Below, piece after piece: positions 14,301 through 28,608 of a stretch of DNA of 64,000 nt. Origin of the DNA: Lineus longissimus (Eukaryota; Nemertea; Pilidiophora; Heteronemertea; Lineidae); NCBI RefSeq assembly GCF_910592395.1, contig NC_088316.1:17424001-17488000 (forward strand), given 5' to 3'. The notes beneath the pieces were generated by a model that made no database searches, was not told the origin of the DNA, and saw only the letters and a program-made list of their open reading frames with translations. Each line of letters opens with the position of its first letter. Positions within the stretch are counted from its first letter, which is position 1. A program made the translations under genes and the position numbers.

Positions 14301-17300
14301 CATGATAATTGTAGGGACCAAACCCTTTGTGTTCTGTCATCCATTTGTGGGTGTTGGTGACTTGTGACGCAGGGAAATTTTTTTTGCATTCTCATTCCTT
14401 AAGGGTTTTCTTTCTCGCTTATTTGTGCACCATGTTTGGTAATGAAGACTTTCAATTTTCCGCCTTCATATCATTGTTGAGATGTGGTGTATGGATTTCT
14501 TGATGGCATCTTCGGGGAAGTTATAATGTCTCTGTTATTGTGTAATAGTCAAAAGTGAATAAAAGGACAAATATTTTTGTTGATAATTTTGTCCTGTCAG
14601 CAACTTGATTTAATGTATTCAACATACAAATGAAACTCTTTAGTTACGGTGCCAGATCAATGTGTCTACCAATATGCCAGTCAATAGTAAATTGAACCCA
14701 CTAGTATTGGTGATCTACTCTAAGTCAACTATCTCAATTTTCCACTTATACTGGGAAACACAAGACCATTAAATTTTCAACTCATTTCTAAAATTCATAT
14801 CTGACCTGAAACCAAATAGCAAAAGTTGCCTTTTTGAAATGGTTTTTGCGCCATTTGGCCTCACAAGTGCCCTAGATGTTTCTTTGCAAGGCATATGTCA
14901 CCATAATATGGACAAAATCTGCATATTGTTTCTGTACATTGTTCTGTACAATTTTTCTCCAAGTTGAGGTGAGCCCATCATAAAAACACATCTCATCTAT
15001 TCCTCAATTGAGCATTTTTATTAATTGCCAATTAAAACCGGGTCACAGCCTGAGCTGCTATAATTATAAAAGCTAGTAATAACCACATGGTACAAGTGCA
15101 TAGCAATTGACTCCGGTTCCGTCAATGCATTGCACTTTTTAGACTCGGGTGACTCCATTGGCTCCCTCAAATTGTTTCCGATCTATTGTGGCATCTGGAT
15201 ACTTTTCTAATAGCAGCATCCTTTGTCAATATCACATTTTCTAAACAAGAAAATTATCTCTGGTTTGGTTTGACGAAACATGCTCGCTTAGGAATGCGAT
15301 AAACTTTGTTTGTCTCTTTGTTGAGTTAGAAACTGCTATGAATAACATTTATGACAAAATTGGAATAATTCATGTTATTTTCTATTAGCGTTTTCTGTCC
15401 CATGGGCCATTGGTGAATGGGTTCATACACTGGCTGGCAGAAAATATGAAAAATCGAACTTAGGAAACAAACTGTTATCTGGAATTCAAAAGAGAGATAA
15501 AATTGCTGTGCAATATGGGGAAAATCTGATAGGATTCGATCCTCAGGGGCTTTTTAAGTTTTGGAAAACATCAAATTCATCGATGTAGAACTAAATACTA
15601 TCTGAAATGAGAAAAAAACTATGGAAAGTATCTTATGTTGTATAAATGGTTTGAATTTAAGTGCTTTTAAAATTTTTGATTTGAGATGAGATTGGCTTAT
15701 TTGGACATTATACTACATCTGAATGACTAGTAAAACTTTTAAATCCATTTTCTTCATCCATTAGCTGCATGTAATACTCCCTGGTGAGACTTTTAGAAAA
15801 AGTCGTTCTGAGATTTTACATCATTTTGATATTTTTTGATCCATGTTTTGTTTTCTTGAGAAGATGTTGAAAGAAGTTGAAAGTTTGAAGGGGTTTATCT
15901 TAAAGGCCGACTATATACAGGACCAATGGGGTCAAATTTAAAGGCACTATTTTGCGAACCTATGGGGTCAGATTGGTGATTTTAGAGGGGGACTGTACAC
16001 AGGTGGTCCCCAGGTGAACAAACGTGCCATAATGGAAGTGGGTCTTGTTTGACTTGGTGATAAAAGAAGTTAGGGGACTTTGTACATCTCCCTGTAACGG
16101 GGTAGTTGGCCTGGGCCTTACTGCATGAAGCTGAACTGCTTGACAGTGACGAGACAGTTGATATTTCTAACCAGACATTGGACCTCCCATATACAATTCA
16201 TCTCTATCAGCTAGCCGCCAAGCTGATTTGATGTAAATTAATGGTTGAATTTCAAAATAATGTCTAACTAGACCAGTTCTAGATGAAATTCTAGGAGCTG
16301 CTATCAAGAGTGGTGACAAGAACTGGCATTTTATCATCATGTTTATCATGCCACCCACCTCTTGTTGTGCACTCTATGACAGACAAGGACTCTTCATTTC
16401 ATTGGTAAATTCCATCCAAGTGACTGCTATTGTAGTGATTAGCCTATCGATATCAGTAAACTCTTGATAACTGATACCAGTTCGGAAGTCAAAGGAAATT
16501 ATATCAATAACATTATGAGGTCTTTGTAAAATTTATGATATGTATTTGTATTTATGATATGATATGCTTTTCTTGATGGAACGCTGCAAAGATAGAAGTG
16601 TTGTATGTCCCAGTTACAACTTTCTGCCAGAAGAGCTCTATGTGGTAAATTGGGCCTATTTGTTCTTGTCATTATAAGTACCCTTCCTCTAGAAAGCCTT
16701 AGCTCATACAGTCATAGTTTTCATCATGGATATCATGATTTTGGGCTCCTAGCCAGAAATACACTCTCCGGGTGAATGTAGTCCTGGACAAAAGGCCTAC
16801 AACTTACGATCAGAACATTCATGGCAATTTTTTGTGCACCTCAGTATTTCTGCAAGTGGGAGTATAGTTTGCCCTTCCACAATGGGATGTGCAGGCCTAT
16901 TGTTCAGTAAGTTACTGATATCCTTTTGAAAATTCCTAAACCTTTTTATATCCTCTTTTTCAAGGCTATCCCATATCCATCTGAACAACACAAAGAGCTT
17001 TAAGCTGGGTGTGCTTAGGATAGTTTTTTCCCAGATTTTTCTCCTTAGTTATTACCCTGGTTATTTCTCTTGTTTGATACATGGATAAACCATTTTTACC
17101 AAGAGGGTTTCATATGAAAAACTGAATAATCCAACATTAGCTTGGTCAGAAAAAATACATGTTACATAAATATCCTACTCTGATTGCAGGATACAGAGAT
17201 GCAAAAAATGGTTCAATCTTCCAGACATAGCTAGTTATTGTATTTTTTTGTCAAGAGTGGTTTAATGTTTTAGCAAGGTACTACAGTTCTTTACAGTTTC

Positions 17301-19339
17301 AAGTATTTATTTAGTGTTTTGGTAGATTATCCTAAATAGCTCAAGCCCCCTTGGAAGAGTCATCTAAACCCTCTCCAAGGGCAGATTTTAACTGTGATGA
17401 ATTGCGCAGCAATGAAAGTAAACAAGGCAGGATGAGTGCCATCTCAATTATTCATCGAGGAATTTTTCCAAACGTTGATCTCTAATATCTTCTAATGTTA
17501 CAACTGGCACTCCGCTAATCTGGTGAATGTCGTGAAAAACTTAACAATGCACATATTGATCATCGAGGTTTTCAAAATCTCACGATTTCTTCCCCATTTG
17601 CATTTTTAGCTGCAATTTTCTTTGGTTGTTTTGGTTCAGTATTGTTGTGCGAGTTCCTACCATGACCTTTCTGCCATTTAAATGTATACATGGATAAAAA
17701 CTTGTTTAAAAAATGCATTAGCCTAATCGTTCAAGAGATAACCTTTACCAGCCCCCGGGGGCCAGATTCCTGGGATTTCTATTGCGGCAATGTCGTAGGG
17801 ATTATTGAACAAATACGGAAATGTCTTGAAGAACTGATGGAAAATATGTTTTTTTGGAATTAAGAAAAAGAGCGTGACCTTCTGATATTGATCCTAACCC
17901 TAGTGTTGGTGAAGTGTGGAATTTACTTTTGCTGATGTTGCGCCAAAGTGTATGTGTGCTAAACTTGTAAAAACAGTCATTAATTGCAGCCTATATGCAG
18001 CTAGTGTTACAAGGTCCAATACAAAGGATTTCATTCATTATCAAGGATATTTGAACAATGAAATATCGCCCACATCAGTCTGATATTTCAACCAATTACG
18101 GCGGAAATCAATCTGATTCAATTAATATGATGCTGGCTTGTGATGGACAGTTGTGTCACAATCTGAGATGCGAGCATGATTTTGAAGCAGGCATACCACC
18201 ATGCATTCAGTGCACTACAGTGATTTTGTGCAAGGTGTATAGACAAGGGGGATGGGGTATCTGTCCCATCCCTGTTTCCTGGTGAAATAAAGATGTCAAG
18301 ATTGGGAACTAATGCATGCAATGCCAAACCTATCAAATATTTTTTTGCCAAGTGATAATTTGGCCAATTGACCACCAAATGGTGCCCGCTGTTGATGTCA
18401 ATTACAAATCACTTTGTAAATATTAGGGGAAATTGGTCCAAATTGTCCTGCAATAATATACGAGTCTGGTGAAAGGTGCACTGGTTAAGGGATTGAGTTG
18501 CAGTGCATTCCGGATGCTCATTTCAGGCAAAGTCTTTACTGGATTTCTGTCCTTTCCCCCTGCAGGAATAAAGGAATAGGTCATTCCTGAATTGGTAAGT
18601 CGGATATCTCATTTTGTGATGAAGCTCATGTTTCTGGAGAGACTTTTTGAAAACTCAAAACCTTTGGGTCATCTTCTCGTTGTCTTCTTGTGCTTCTTCT
18701 TCTCTTCATCGTCGAAATCCTTCAAACTTCTGCTTTTGGGAAATATTGCCAATTCTCATCACAACCACGAGGACTTTTATCTCAATTGCTGGATGAACTA
18801 GCAAAGTGAACCCTACTATTGCATTGTTATTCTCCGACACGACAAGTTCAATACCACATACCCCAGCACACATAAACTATCCCAATGCTGCTGACACCAA
18901 CCAAATTGCACTAAATCTCTCCATGTTGTGCAAAATATTAATTCGAGTCTTGCCACGCGGTGAAGCAGTAAATCATTTAAATCTCGCTGGCAATCGTATT
19001 ATGTATTTGAAATCCCTGTCAAATGAATTCATTAACAACGAAATCCTCGTAAGCTTGATTGATATTCCTCTACAGCGTACGGAGTCGCGGGATGCCTGAA
19101 ATGCATAACAACCACGCTACTTTTCAATAAGTTCACTTGACTGTGATTTAGACTTGGCAAGCGCACTTGGTGGTTTTCAATATTCTAGGATAAATTGAAT
19201 TAGATTGGATTTGCACTACCCGTTCATACGAAGACATGTTTTTTCATAATTCTTGAAATGTAGTCAACCTCACTGACTGGCCCCGTGTAGAATCCTTAGC
19301 TGTATGAAAATTATGTTTGGCAGATTAAGAAGGAGCCAC
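11396..19339. other. Non-coding, no gene recognised
   Basis: No credible exon was seen. The only internal structure noticed is the duplication at 11762/11929 and a short direct repeat of ATCCATTTGTGG(C/G)TGTTGGT at about 14270 and 14339. Confidence 0.6.
11762..11985. repeat. Diverged duplication with about 167-bp spacing
   Basis: GATCAGGGT followed by ATAGCAGG and then TTGGCATAT occurs from 11762 and again from 11929. The intervening sequence is poorly conserved, so only short anchors support the duplication. Confidence 0.4.
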
Positions 19340-19600
19340 TTCGGGTTATAGGTCAGGCCTTTAGGCTAGCGATCAACAGGTCCCTAGTTCAAACTCCACT
19401 GTCAGCTTGAGTCTTTGGCCAAGTCTTGTTGTATAAGATGCCTCGCGACTCAGATGTTAGTGGGTACTGGTCAGAACTGCTGGAGTCTTGTAGCGCTGGA
19501 TTGCATAGCTCATCTGAGTCCTACTGGAAGGTTTCACGGTAGACCAGGTTCAAGAGCACTGAAGACTAAGACCATCACTTGCAATCAAATCAGTCCCTCC
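19340..19600 (+). mobile_element. Probable tRNA-derived SINE, degenerate
   Basis: A segment resembling a tRNA-derived head is followed by a SINE-like body. A B-box-like AGTTCAAACTCC lies at 19386-19397, with a plausible A-box region upstream around 19350-19372. The body then has the CTTTGGCCAAGTCTTGTTGT run near 19410 and GGGTACTGG near 19459, a layout common in invertebrate and vertebrate tRNA SINEs. No clear tail or flanking duplication was found. It is too degenerate to be a functional tRNA. Confidence 0.4.
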
Positions 19601-20690
19601 TAAGACTCATACTGAATCACATATCTATAAAACCATAAAGGCATCAATATGGAAGTGCAAAGCTTTTCATAGATTATTGCCAATATTGCACGCAATATGA
19701 CTGAGGACATCACAGGGGGACGTACTGATGCCACGATCTTGGTGCTCTTGAACCACAAGACGCCTCCAGAAGCCATTCAGCGGTCAAGTTCATGCGATAT
19801 CTCGGAAGTGTCATTTCAGTGGGTAGTAGATCGCATGTCTTAGGTCGTGCACTTTCGCATGTCAGGCTAATTGATATTAACCTTTTGGTAATGAAGCAGA
19901 CAGCTGATATATCTTGCCATCAAGAATTTCAAATTCATGCTGGGCAGCTGATCTTTGGGTGTGTTCCCATTTTGCCATTTCCCATTTCGCAACACCTCAA
20001 ACTCAAAACTGAAATGTGATTGTGATGCTTCAATATTTTGCACCAATCCAAGCGGTTTAACCACTGCTGCCAAAATGGGGCACAGTGCTTATTCTGTGTA
20101 AAGAGTGCTATACTCAACCAAAGTGTTTTAGGATTTACTCCTCTGAAGAGTGATGCCTTGATGTAAGAGGAAGCTCCTTGATCTAATTGACCTGTTGGTG
20201 TTGGGCTTGATCCTTGCAAGTAAACATCTGAAGCATTGGATATCATGAGCTTCTCATGTTGTTCAAATAAATCTATGATAGTACTCTTCACTACGCTGAT
20301 CACTGTAACATGGACTTGAATGTGGAAATTCCTGATTACAACCGAGCAATCTGATTAAGCAAATCCCGATTACTTCAGCTGCAGTACAACACAGACCATA
20401 GGGAAGGAAAACATAAAATGCTGAATGCAGTTGCATGATGGAATGCAGACTTCCATCCTTACTGATTAAACAACTGAAGAGAAGGTGGACATGTGGTATG
20501 GCATGGCATGGATTTGTATCCCTGATCCATCTGGCTTGATCCTGATTAATCTCATCAACCAAGATTAACTACTCCCCCCACAGGCTCTGACTTCCCAGTT
20601 CATATGCCTTTTTGGCAAACCAGCTTTTCACTTTTTGTATCGACTTTTCAGTTCTTTAGAATGGAGATAGGCGACAGCACTGTCCTGTCT

Positions 20691-20740
20691 ACTTAAACTT
20701 ACTTCACTCAAATACTTACTTACTTATACTTACATACTGA
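20691..20740. repeat. Degenerate ACTT-type simple repeat
   Basis: Repeated CTTACTT and ACTTAC units over about 50 bp with interruptions. It could be a decayed microsatellite or the tail of an unrecognised SINE. Confidence 0.6.
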
Positions 20741-23700
20741 TGTCGGCTGTAATCTGTCAAGGGTTTAGGCATTGGCCTGAATTCCTGATTTCTTCATCTT
20801 CTGCTGGTGACCTTGAGCAAATTCAAACCGTCACATATGTTCTTGACTGATGGGTTGGGCATAGCAATAACTATCTTAGTAATGTAATTGGCATAGTCCT
20901 ACGAGGGTTAACATGTTGGTGATATTAAGATGCTGTAGTAATAAGTCATGCACATGAAAAACACCAAGATGATGGGCTAATGCTATGGCTAATGCACCTT
21001 GTAATAATACTTATTAGAGAGGCGCAGAGGTGTGCACGTTCTTTGGTGATTGTGAGCTCTTTGATGGATATTACCAGGATTTGTAGCCTGGGAGAGAGGA
21101 TCTGAAATATGATTGATGTCAGGTGGGGGCAAGGATGGAGTGAGATGAGAAGAGAATGATTCAGGTGTAAGAGGAATCACAAGCAATACAATGCACTTCC
21201 CACGCCTTTGTCAATGTCAAAGCAATTGGTGCATTGAGTACTGTTCCATCATCTAGTGTCCTCAAAAACTGCTCAGATTTATGAATGAGAAGTTTCCCCC
21301 TCAGGCTTTACTTGGCCTTTCAAAACTCCCCACTTTTATAAGAGTTTTGTGATGTGGTCCCTTTGATCATTTTGGTATGGTGCACCAAAAATAAATAAGG
21401 TTGCAGGAAAGTAACTAAGTTCCCACCCACCCCTGCCCTTTTTAAAGGGACTTGACAAATGACTGAGATTGGAGAGCCAGTGATAAGTAATTAAAGTCAA
21501 ATTCCAGTACAAAACGACCAACCAATTGGAACAGAATTGAATTTCTAACTGTGATACCTTTGAATAGAGTAATTAGAGATGGCTAAAGATTGCCATATCA
21601 AATGAAGGGATCTTAATGAACTGGACAAATAGAAGGAAGGAAGTTGAAGCTCTCCAACAAAGGAAGGGTCACTTATAAAGATTGGATTACATCAATTTTC
21701 TCAGATTGAATGGACCCTCTGAATGATTTGAGTATCGGAAGTAAAGCTTGGTATTTGATTGTGTCTGAGCTTTGTGTATGGTAATTGGATCACAAAGAGT
21801 TTGGTATGTTATTCTCATACTGATCTGTTGTGGATGAGAAAGGCCAAAGTGGTCTGAATTGTGGTGAGTTTTGAATGGAGCTGGTGTCACTTTAAGAAAT
21901 TGATGTATTTTTTTCTATGGACTATATTTCACAAAGAAATGCCCGTGGGCTTTTCCCAGGATGGGCAGGGCATAAATCTGACATGGGTTGGGGAACAGGT
22001 AAAAGAGAGCCTGGGGCATGGGATGACCTTTTAGGACGTCCATAGATAAACTTTTTCAGCTAATAAAAGTTCCTTCAATACCCCTGCCTCCGCCACCAAC
22101 CTTACCCATACCATATAAAGAAATTTCAAACCTTTCGGTGAAGAACTCATCAATTTATAAGTCCATTCCTTGGAGAGAGAAAAGTCTAAAAATAAAGCTT
22201 TTTCTTCTTGGTTTCAATCAATATGCTTGAACTAAAATATCATCCTAAATAATTCCCTGCTGTGTCTTGTTGGTTTTGAAAGTTCATTGACTTTTGGCAA
22301 ATTGATGAAATTGTTCAAAAAAATTTCTAATGGATTTCCAACACTCGTTTTGCTCATAAAGGATGAAAGCCTAAAAGCCTGTCTCCCAACAAATGGCATT
22401 CAGAAAAAGTCAATACATTCTGAAACAATTAAGTATTGATGAAAATTATTCCTGGGGACATTTGGGATGGTTTTCATTGTGTTTTACTTTTGCTGAGATC
22501 AAGGTTATTCGGGATCATTTTCAAAGCAGGGAAGATGGGTTCACTTTTCAAAGCAGCTATGATGGCATGATGAGGACGCTATCTATTCCGAACTACTGTT
22601 AAATCCATTTGAGATTTCATTTTACTTGATTTATTATCTCAATCTTAAGTCACAAAAAAATTGGCAGTATTCAGACTTTTGACAATCGATTGGTAAATTG
22701 AAATGAAGACTTCAGATTTCAACAATACTGTGACTCAACAAAACGTTATTTCAATTTAGGTCTCAATTTTAAAGAAACGAGATAATGCATTTCAGTCAAT
22801 TTCATTTTCGTTGAATCATGCCCGCTTTTTCCTCAATTTCGATTCTCAAAGGTAAAAAATCACAGGAACACTTTCAGCTTTGCGCTAATCTTCGCCCTGA
22901 GCATGTGATCATTGATTTCGTATTCACACTATAATTGATTTATTCGAATGAAGTGAAGAAATCCCACCATTACTCTCATAATTTTTTTGACTCATCTCAT
23001 TTCTGAAACAAGTTCAGTCCATGTGAACCAACCCTGTCATACGCAACTTGAGTCATCTGTCACCGTGGGGTCAAAGTGCATGTGACAATCACAGATTGGT
23101 TCCACTTAGCGATTTTTTTGCGAAATAATTCGATAAAAATCTATGAAATTTGATGAAAACTGTCAAGTAAATGATATTAGTTAAATTTTGCCTGATTGAC
23201 TCTGCTCTCACCCCTGGAGATGTCTTCATTACTTGGTTCAATTAGTTGATCTCGCTGTTACGTTAGCTGCATCTAATTGTTTCATCCTGGCATTCTATCT
23301 TCTTTATTTACATAGAGATCTTGCTTCTTTATTTCATCGCCGAGGGAACAATAGTGTGCAGTCTAGTGACTTGCTGTGACAAAGCTCTAATCTGAGGTTA
23401 TCTCAGAAATGTATGCCCAAACATTAAAACTAAAGGTATGATTGTGGAGAGCTCCAAGCGGTTTCCAGTTTGTGGTGATATCATTTGACTTGCACTAGTG
23501 ATATTTTAAATCGTCCCATCTTATGACATCATAAATGACATGGTGCCCTAATGGTGTCCCTAACTGCCTACCATGTCAATGATCCTGAAACATAATATCA
23601 TGATAACCTGTACACAAAACATTTGCGGTGAGTGCCATGTAGAGTCAACCTGACATTCACTCCTCGTCTACCACAGGTAGTGGTTCTCACAAGTACATCA

Positions 23701-24303
23701 TTATATATAGTGAAAATATATATTTATATGTCCTTATGCATTATGGTACTATGCATTAATAAGCCACCTGGATGAGTCAAAATATATTGTCACCCTGTTA
23801 TAATTATGTTGGAGCAAGTTCCCTCGAGACAAAATTGCCATTGAAGCAAAGAAACTGTAGAACCTGGTGGTGCATGCCAGCTATAATGTTCAGCAGAACT
23901 TTTTCCAAATATGCGTCAACATGCGTGTTTATAAACAACCTATATAATTACCAAACTTATTCAAGCCATGATATCAGAAGTTTATTCCCCATGATATATT
24001 GCAATATTTCACAGTGAAATGACGTCTCTTTGTGTAAAATAAGCCTCATTAGACACAGTAATCATTTCTGGGCGAATGGCGATGCTATTTGGGTAGAGAC
24101 ATTATATTTTTTATTTCGATTTGAACAGAAGGTTACACGCACATCAAGGTAAATATAAATAGATAAATGGATTAATATTCCTGGTTAGTAATGGTTGCAA
24201 CATACTTTATTGTTGTGACTTTCCTTGCGAAGGCGTGATTATAATGACTGAGCAATATTTGTTATTGCATTGTTATTAACCATGCAATTGTATTTGGTAC
24301 AAC

Positions 24304-24346
24304 TGATGATGATGATGATGACGATGATGATGATGATGATGATGAT
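24304..24346. repeat. GAT/ATG trinucleotide microsatellite
   Basis: About 14 GAT units with one interruption (GAC). Ordinary simple repeat in AT-rich non-coding DNA. Confidence 0.95.
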
Positions 24347-27300
24347 AGCATATTTATATAAGGATCACCATGGAATAGTGGATGTTGTAAGCCTTTTGCT
24401 AATCGAGGTAAAAATTGTTGTTGCAGCCTATAGTTATTCCTAAAAAACAGTGTTCATGCTTCATTAGGGAAAAAGATCCAAAACAGTTTGTCTTTTGATT
24501 ATATTGTACGAATCTCACCCATGGCGATATACAAGACAAAAGGCCCTTAAAAAGTGATAGCGCAGAAATAATGCCACGGACATAAAAGAGAAATCTCCAC
24601 TCATATACATGTACATACCTTCACCAAAGAAAGAAGCTCGGCTGTAGTTTCACAATGATGGATAGTTCCAGTGTGTATTATTCTCAATCTGCTAAAAAAA
24701 ATTCCCATTGGAGAGATGTTAAGAAGTGGCCAACAGGTTCTGCCAAACTCTCTCCTTTTGCTCACACTTTGTGTTTATTCCAAAATATTAGTTGGCAGAG
24801 TCAATATTGCCGACATTGGTACATTAGGGACATAACAATTCTAAGGATTGCAAGCAAAGGCAAACTCATGATTTTCCATGGTCTGGAGTGCTGACACAAC
24901 CTTCGAGGGATATGGATAGCTACGGAAGTGTCTTTGACTTAAATATATGGCTCTGGGCAAAACCTATGAATTTTTAAGTTCTGATTAACGACAGGTTGGG
25001 GAATTATCGGCGGTCTCCATATTTCATCTCGCAACATTTGAAGAACAGTCGCAGATTGTTGGTACTTCTGGTTTATGATTATTTACCTTCCAGCGCGCTA
25101 TATGACCTGCCCCTGCACTCAGAAACCCTGTGACAGATTTTTCGATAAAAGTTTCTTTTTGGCCTATTTTTGCAAGTATCTGTGAATGTGCACAATGCAA
25201 AAATAACAGGTATACAAATATTCCACGTGTAGGTGTTGCCAGGTCGCAGGAAGGTTGATATCCGGTATTGTCATCTAAAACAAATGTACTGCTTCTTGAG
25301 TACAAGTCGCCCTTATTGTTCAGTCATTCCCTGTGCATTTCTCTGTATATAAATGCAAAAATGTTTGGATTGTTGTAGCATCCTCAGGTGAAACCGAACA
25401 ATCCCATAGTAAGAAAAATACATTGTCAAGAAATTCTGACTCACTGTGCCTGGTGGCACTTTTCTTAAAAAGGGAAAAATCGCAATATTCTGGCATCTAT
25501 TTGCTTTGATCTCCACAAAACGAAACTGCATGGCTTAATGATAATCCTGAGGAGAATCTTGGCGATTTTCACGCGTTGATGAGGAAAATTGGAATGGTGT
25601 AAGAGCATCTCTTTCATGCTCAGCCATTGACAAAGATTCATGAAGTTTCAGATGCAAAAAATTACAGTGATTTACTTTTTGTTCTTCGGGTAATCTTATT
25701 ACGTCACTTTGGGCGATTGATTGATAGTTTTTGGTCTGGAGGGTGTGTATTGGTTATCTGCAGGTGGTGTTGAATGCCATCAGATTTTCATTCTCACATG
25801 TTTTCTCCAACTGAAAGTCGTGGATGAAGCGGGCATGAAATGGTTACTTCCGGTGTTGCGGTGATCACTTCTGTAGCATTTGTCGGTGACCTTTCTCAAT
25901 TTCTCCTTCAATCTACCCAGTAGCAATTGAAGCCACTTTAAATCTCTTGCTGAATTGAAAGCACTTTATTTTGGTGCTTTATAATCCCACTATCACTAGA
26001 CTATGTCTTGTTGTGGTGCTTGAAGCTTAGATTCCTTCCGTATTCACGTGGAAGTCAAATGGAACCGCTCTTGACAGGGTTCTTTCCGAACGTCTACAAA
26101 AACCTTTGATAACTGATCGACCGTTTACGACTTTGATACGCTGATTGTAGCACTTTGTGATAAGATATAGCGTTTAAGGTTCGACAGCTTTGGGAGTCTT
26201 TCATCTCCTTGATTGTCTATTTTCCTTTTTTGCATGGCATTTTGTGCAAAGAACTTGCTACATAGGCAGCGTAATCGGCCAAGCAAGAAGTTGCTTTATG
26301 ATGTTACAACTCTTTGTGATAGTGAAGTAGTAGTTCTTTTATGTTCTGTTACAAGTGTGTGTGATGTAGTGAAATCAAAAGCTTACAGAATACAGTTTCC
26401 TTTACAAGATCGGAAAAGATTGTCTTAAAACGGGAACATATCTTGTTAAGGTCTGGCAGTAATCTTATATCAGTTAAAAAATGCTGAAATGGCAACAAAT
26501 ATTTGGTATACAGACCTGTCATTCAGCCTTAATTAGATTTGAATGATCACAGTTGAGTACACTGAGATGGAACCACACCCGCATTGGTTCAATTACGGCC
26601 AGGTAAAATGATCTTTATATATGGCTTCATCGTTGAGGGGTTTTATTTCTATTGATTCTGTGGAACTTCTGTATTAAGCACACGCTCCAAGCATTAGCTT
26701 GCACTTGATTTTAAGTCTGTGTTTGGAGAAGTCTCAAAGCAGATCACATAGAAATACTAAATGAAAATAAGAGCATTCAATCTCCTATATGAGGACTTTG
26801 AATCAGTACCGCAATCAGCAGAGATTGGGACAGAATTTGCCGAGTTAGCATCTGGTTTCTGTCCTTATCGATGCTGCCTTTAAGTTGATAATGTCACATT
26901 TTTGAAAAGTGACAATAATTGTGCAATGAGTGTTTGAAATCCTGGTTATTTGATGATTTATTTCCCCACTGTGGGCAAAATTGGAGATTTTCTGAAAGAT
27001 ATCGCATCCTTTTGGGAATTTTGATGCCAGGGCTGTGTGCCAGCTAATGAATGAAGGTAGTGTAGACATTCTTTGGCGTCGCCTGTCATATTTTATTTTG
27101 GCAATCAATCCAGTGGTCCACTTCAAGAGAAGTTACTGGTAACTGCTTATTGCTCAATGACTGTATTTTGCACAGAGGAGGCGAGTTGCGCTTTATCGTT
27201 TTGGCCCCAAGGGTCTGATTACTAATGAAAATGTGATGTCACTAAAATTAAATATCTGCCCTCAATTTTCAATGTATGCCTTATCATATTTATGATTGTG

Positions 27301-28592
27301 ATATATTAGAAATATCTTATGTATTGATCACTCAAATATTTGCCATTACGAATTCATAGTTTATGCAATCGAAGTATAAGTTGCTGAATGTACTGGATTT
27401 TGGTGAATACGTAAATGGCACTCAGATGCATCAGGAGCTATTTTACAGGCAACGGCATTATTTTCATAGATGATTACATCAGATTTATAATTTTCATCAC
27501 TAAGAAATAATAAAAGACTAATAAATTATTTTTGGCATCTAAATTAGTTTTAACAATCTATGGAATAAATATATTGGGTTTTATTTCATTATTTTTTGCA
27601 TCATAATGCACTTTTGCAAACAGCCGCGGCTAAAATATATTCATATATTAATCGATTTAGTTTAATTTTTTTGGCGGATTGTTCTAATTGCACATTTTAC
27701 AGATACAGGCCTGATTACATCATGTATCAAAGTTGTGCAGGGCTTTATTCGGATCAGCTGGACTTTGAAAAACATCTTATCAAAGTATAGAATATCCTTG
27801 TAGATGTTCTGCTTACGTTTGCAAAGTGTGCTCAGATGATGAAATATCATGATTTCACTTTGGAGCTCACATTATTGAATTTTGATATGCAAGTTTGATA
27901 CCAGTAATTTGATGGATTAGTGTTTTAAACCCTGTTTACTCCTTCATATGACCCACAATGCAACGCCTTACTAAAACTAGCGCTTCGGGACTGAAAGGCT
28001 CCAAATCGTCAAGTTCAAAAATGGTTTCCCCACACTTCATATAAAATTTTCAAAAATAACTAGTATGTATCAAGTTTGTACACAAACTATGGGAAGTGAT
28101 GCTCTGCCACAAAAGTCAAGTCATCTGGCATAGGTACTTGTGTGGTTTATGTGGGAACCGCCTGGGAATCGATTCTTCTCAGAGCACATATGAACACAAG
28201 CCACCAACACCCCTTGATATGGAAAAATGCAAGTGATAATTTGAGACAAAAGGAAGCACAAAGTTTCTGTAATGTGATGGAAAGCTGCCTCAAGGAAAGA
28301 GTGATATGATATCGGTGGCATTGTTTTCTCGTTGCTATTGTTATCGGGAATTTTTAATCCGAATGATACTGGGCTATATGAGATGTTGAAGAACTCCTTT
28401 AGGATAACTTTGCTATTGTGGGATGTGCTTAAAAGATTGTGCAACACAATATTTAATCAGGAATTTTTATCATCAATAGGCTTGAAAAAACTACTCGCAT
28501 CAGTAAATTTAATGTCGGCAAATATCACAGCTGACCCACACCCAGAACATTGAACTTTAACTGACATTAAACAGACTGGATGGATAAAGATT

Positions 28593-28608
28593 CCCCCCCC
28601 CACCCCCC
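28593..28608. repeat. Short poly-C tract
   Basis: A run of C broken by a single A, at an otherwise AT-rich site. No associated element was recognised. Confidence 0.8.

Noticed and set aside
15925-16020. Repeated ATGGGGTCA motifs
   Set aside because: Only two short copies with no wider similarity; not enough to call a repeat.
19340-19412. Functional tRNA gene
   Set aside because: The A-box and stems do not form a clean cloverleaf, and the B-box deviates from consensus; a SINE head is more likely.
24304-24346. CRISPR-like or functional repeat array
   Set aside because: It is a plain trinucleotide microsatellite without spacers.
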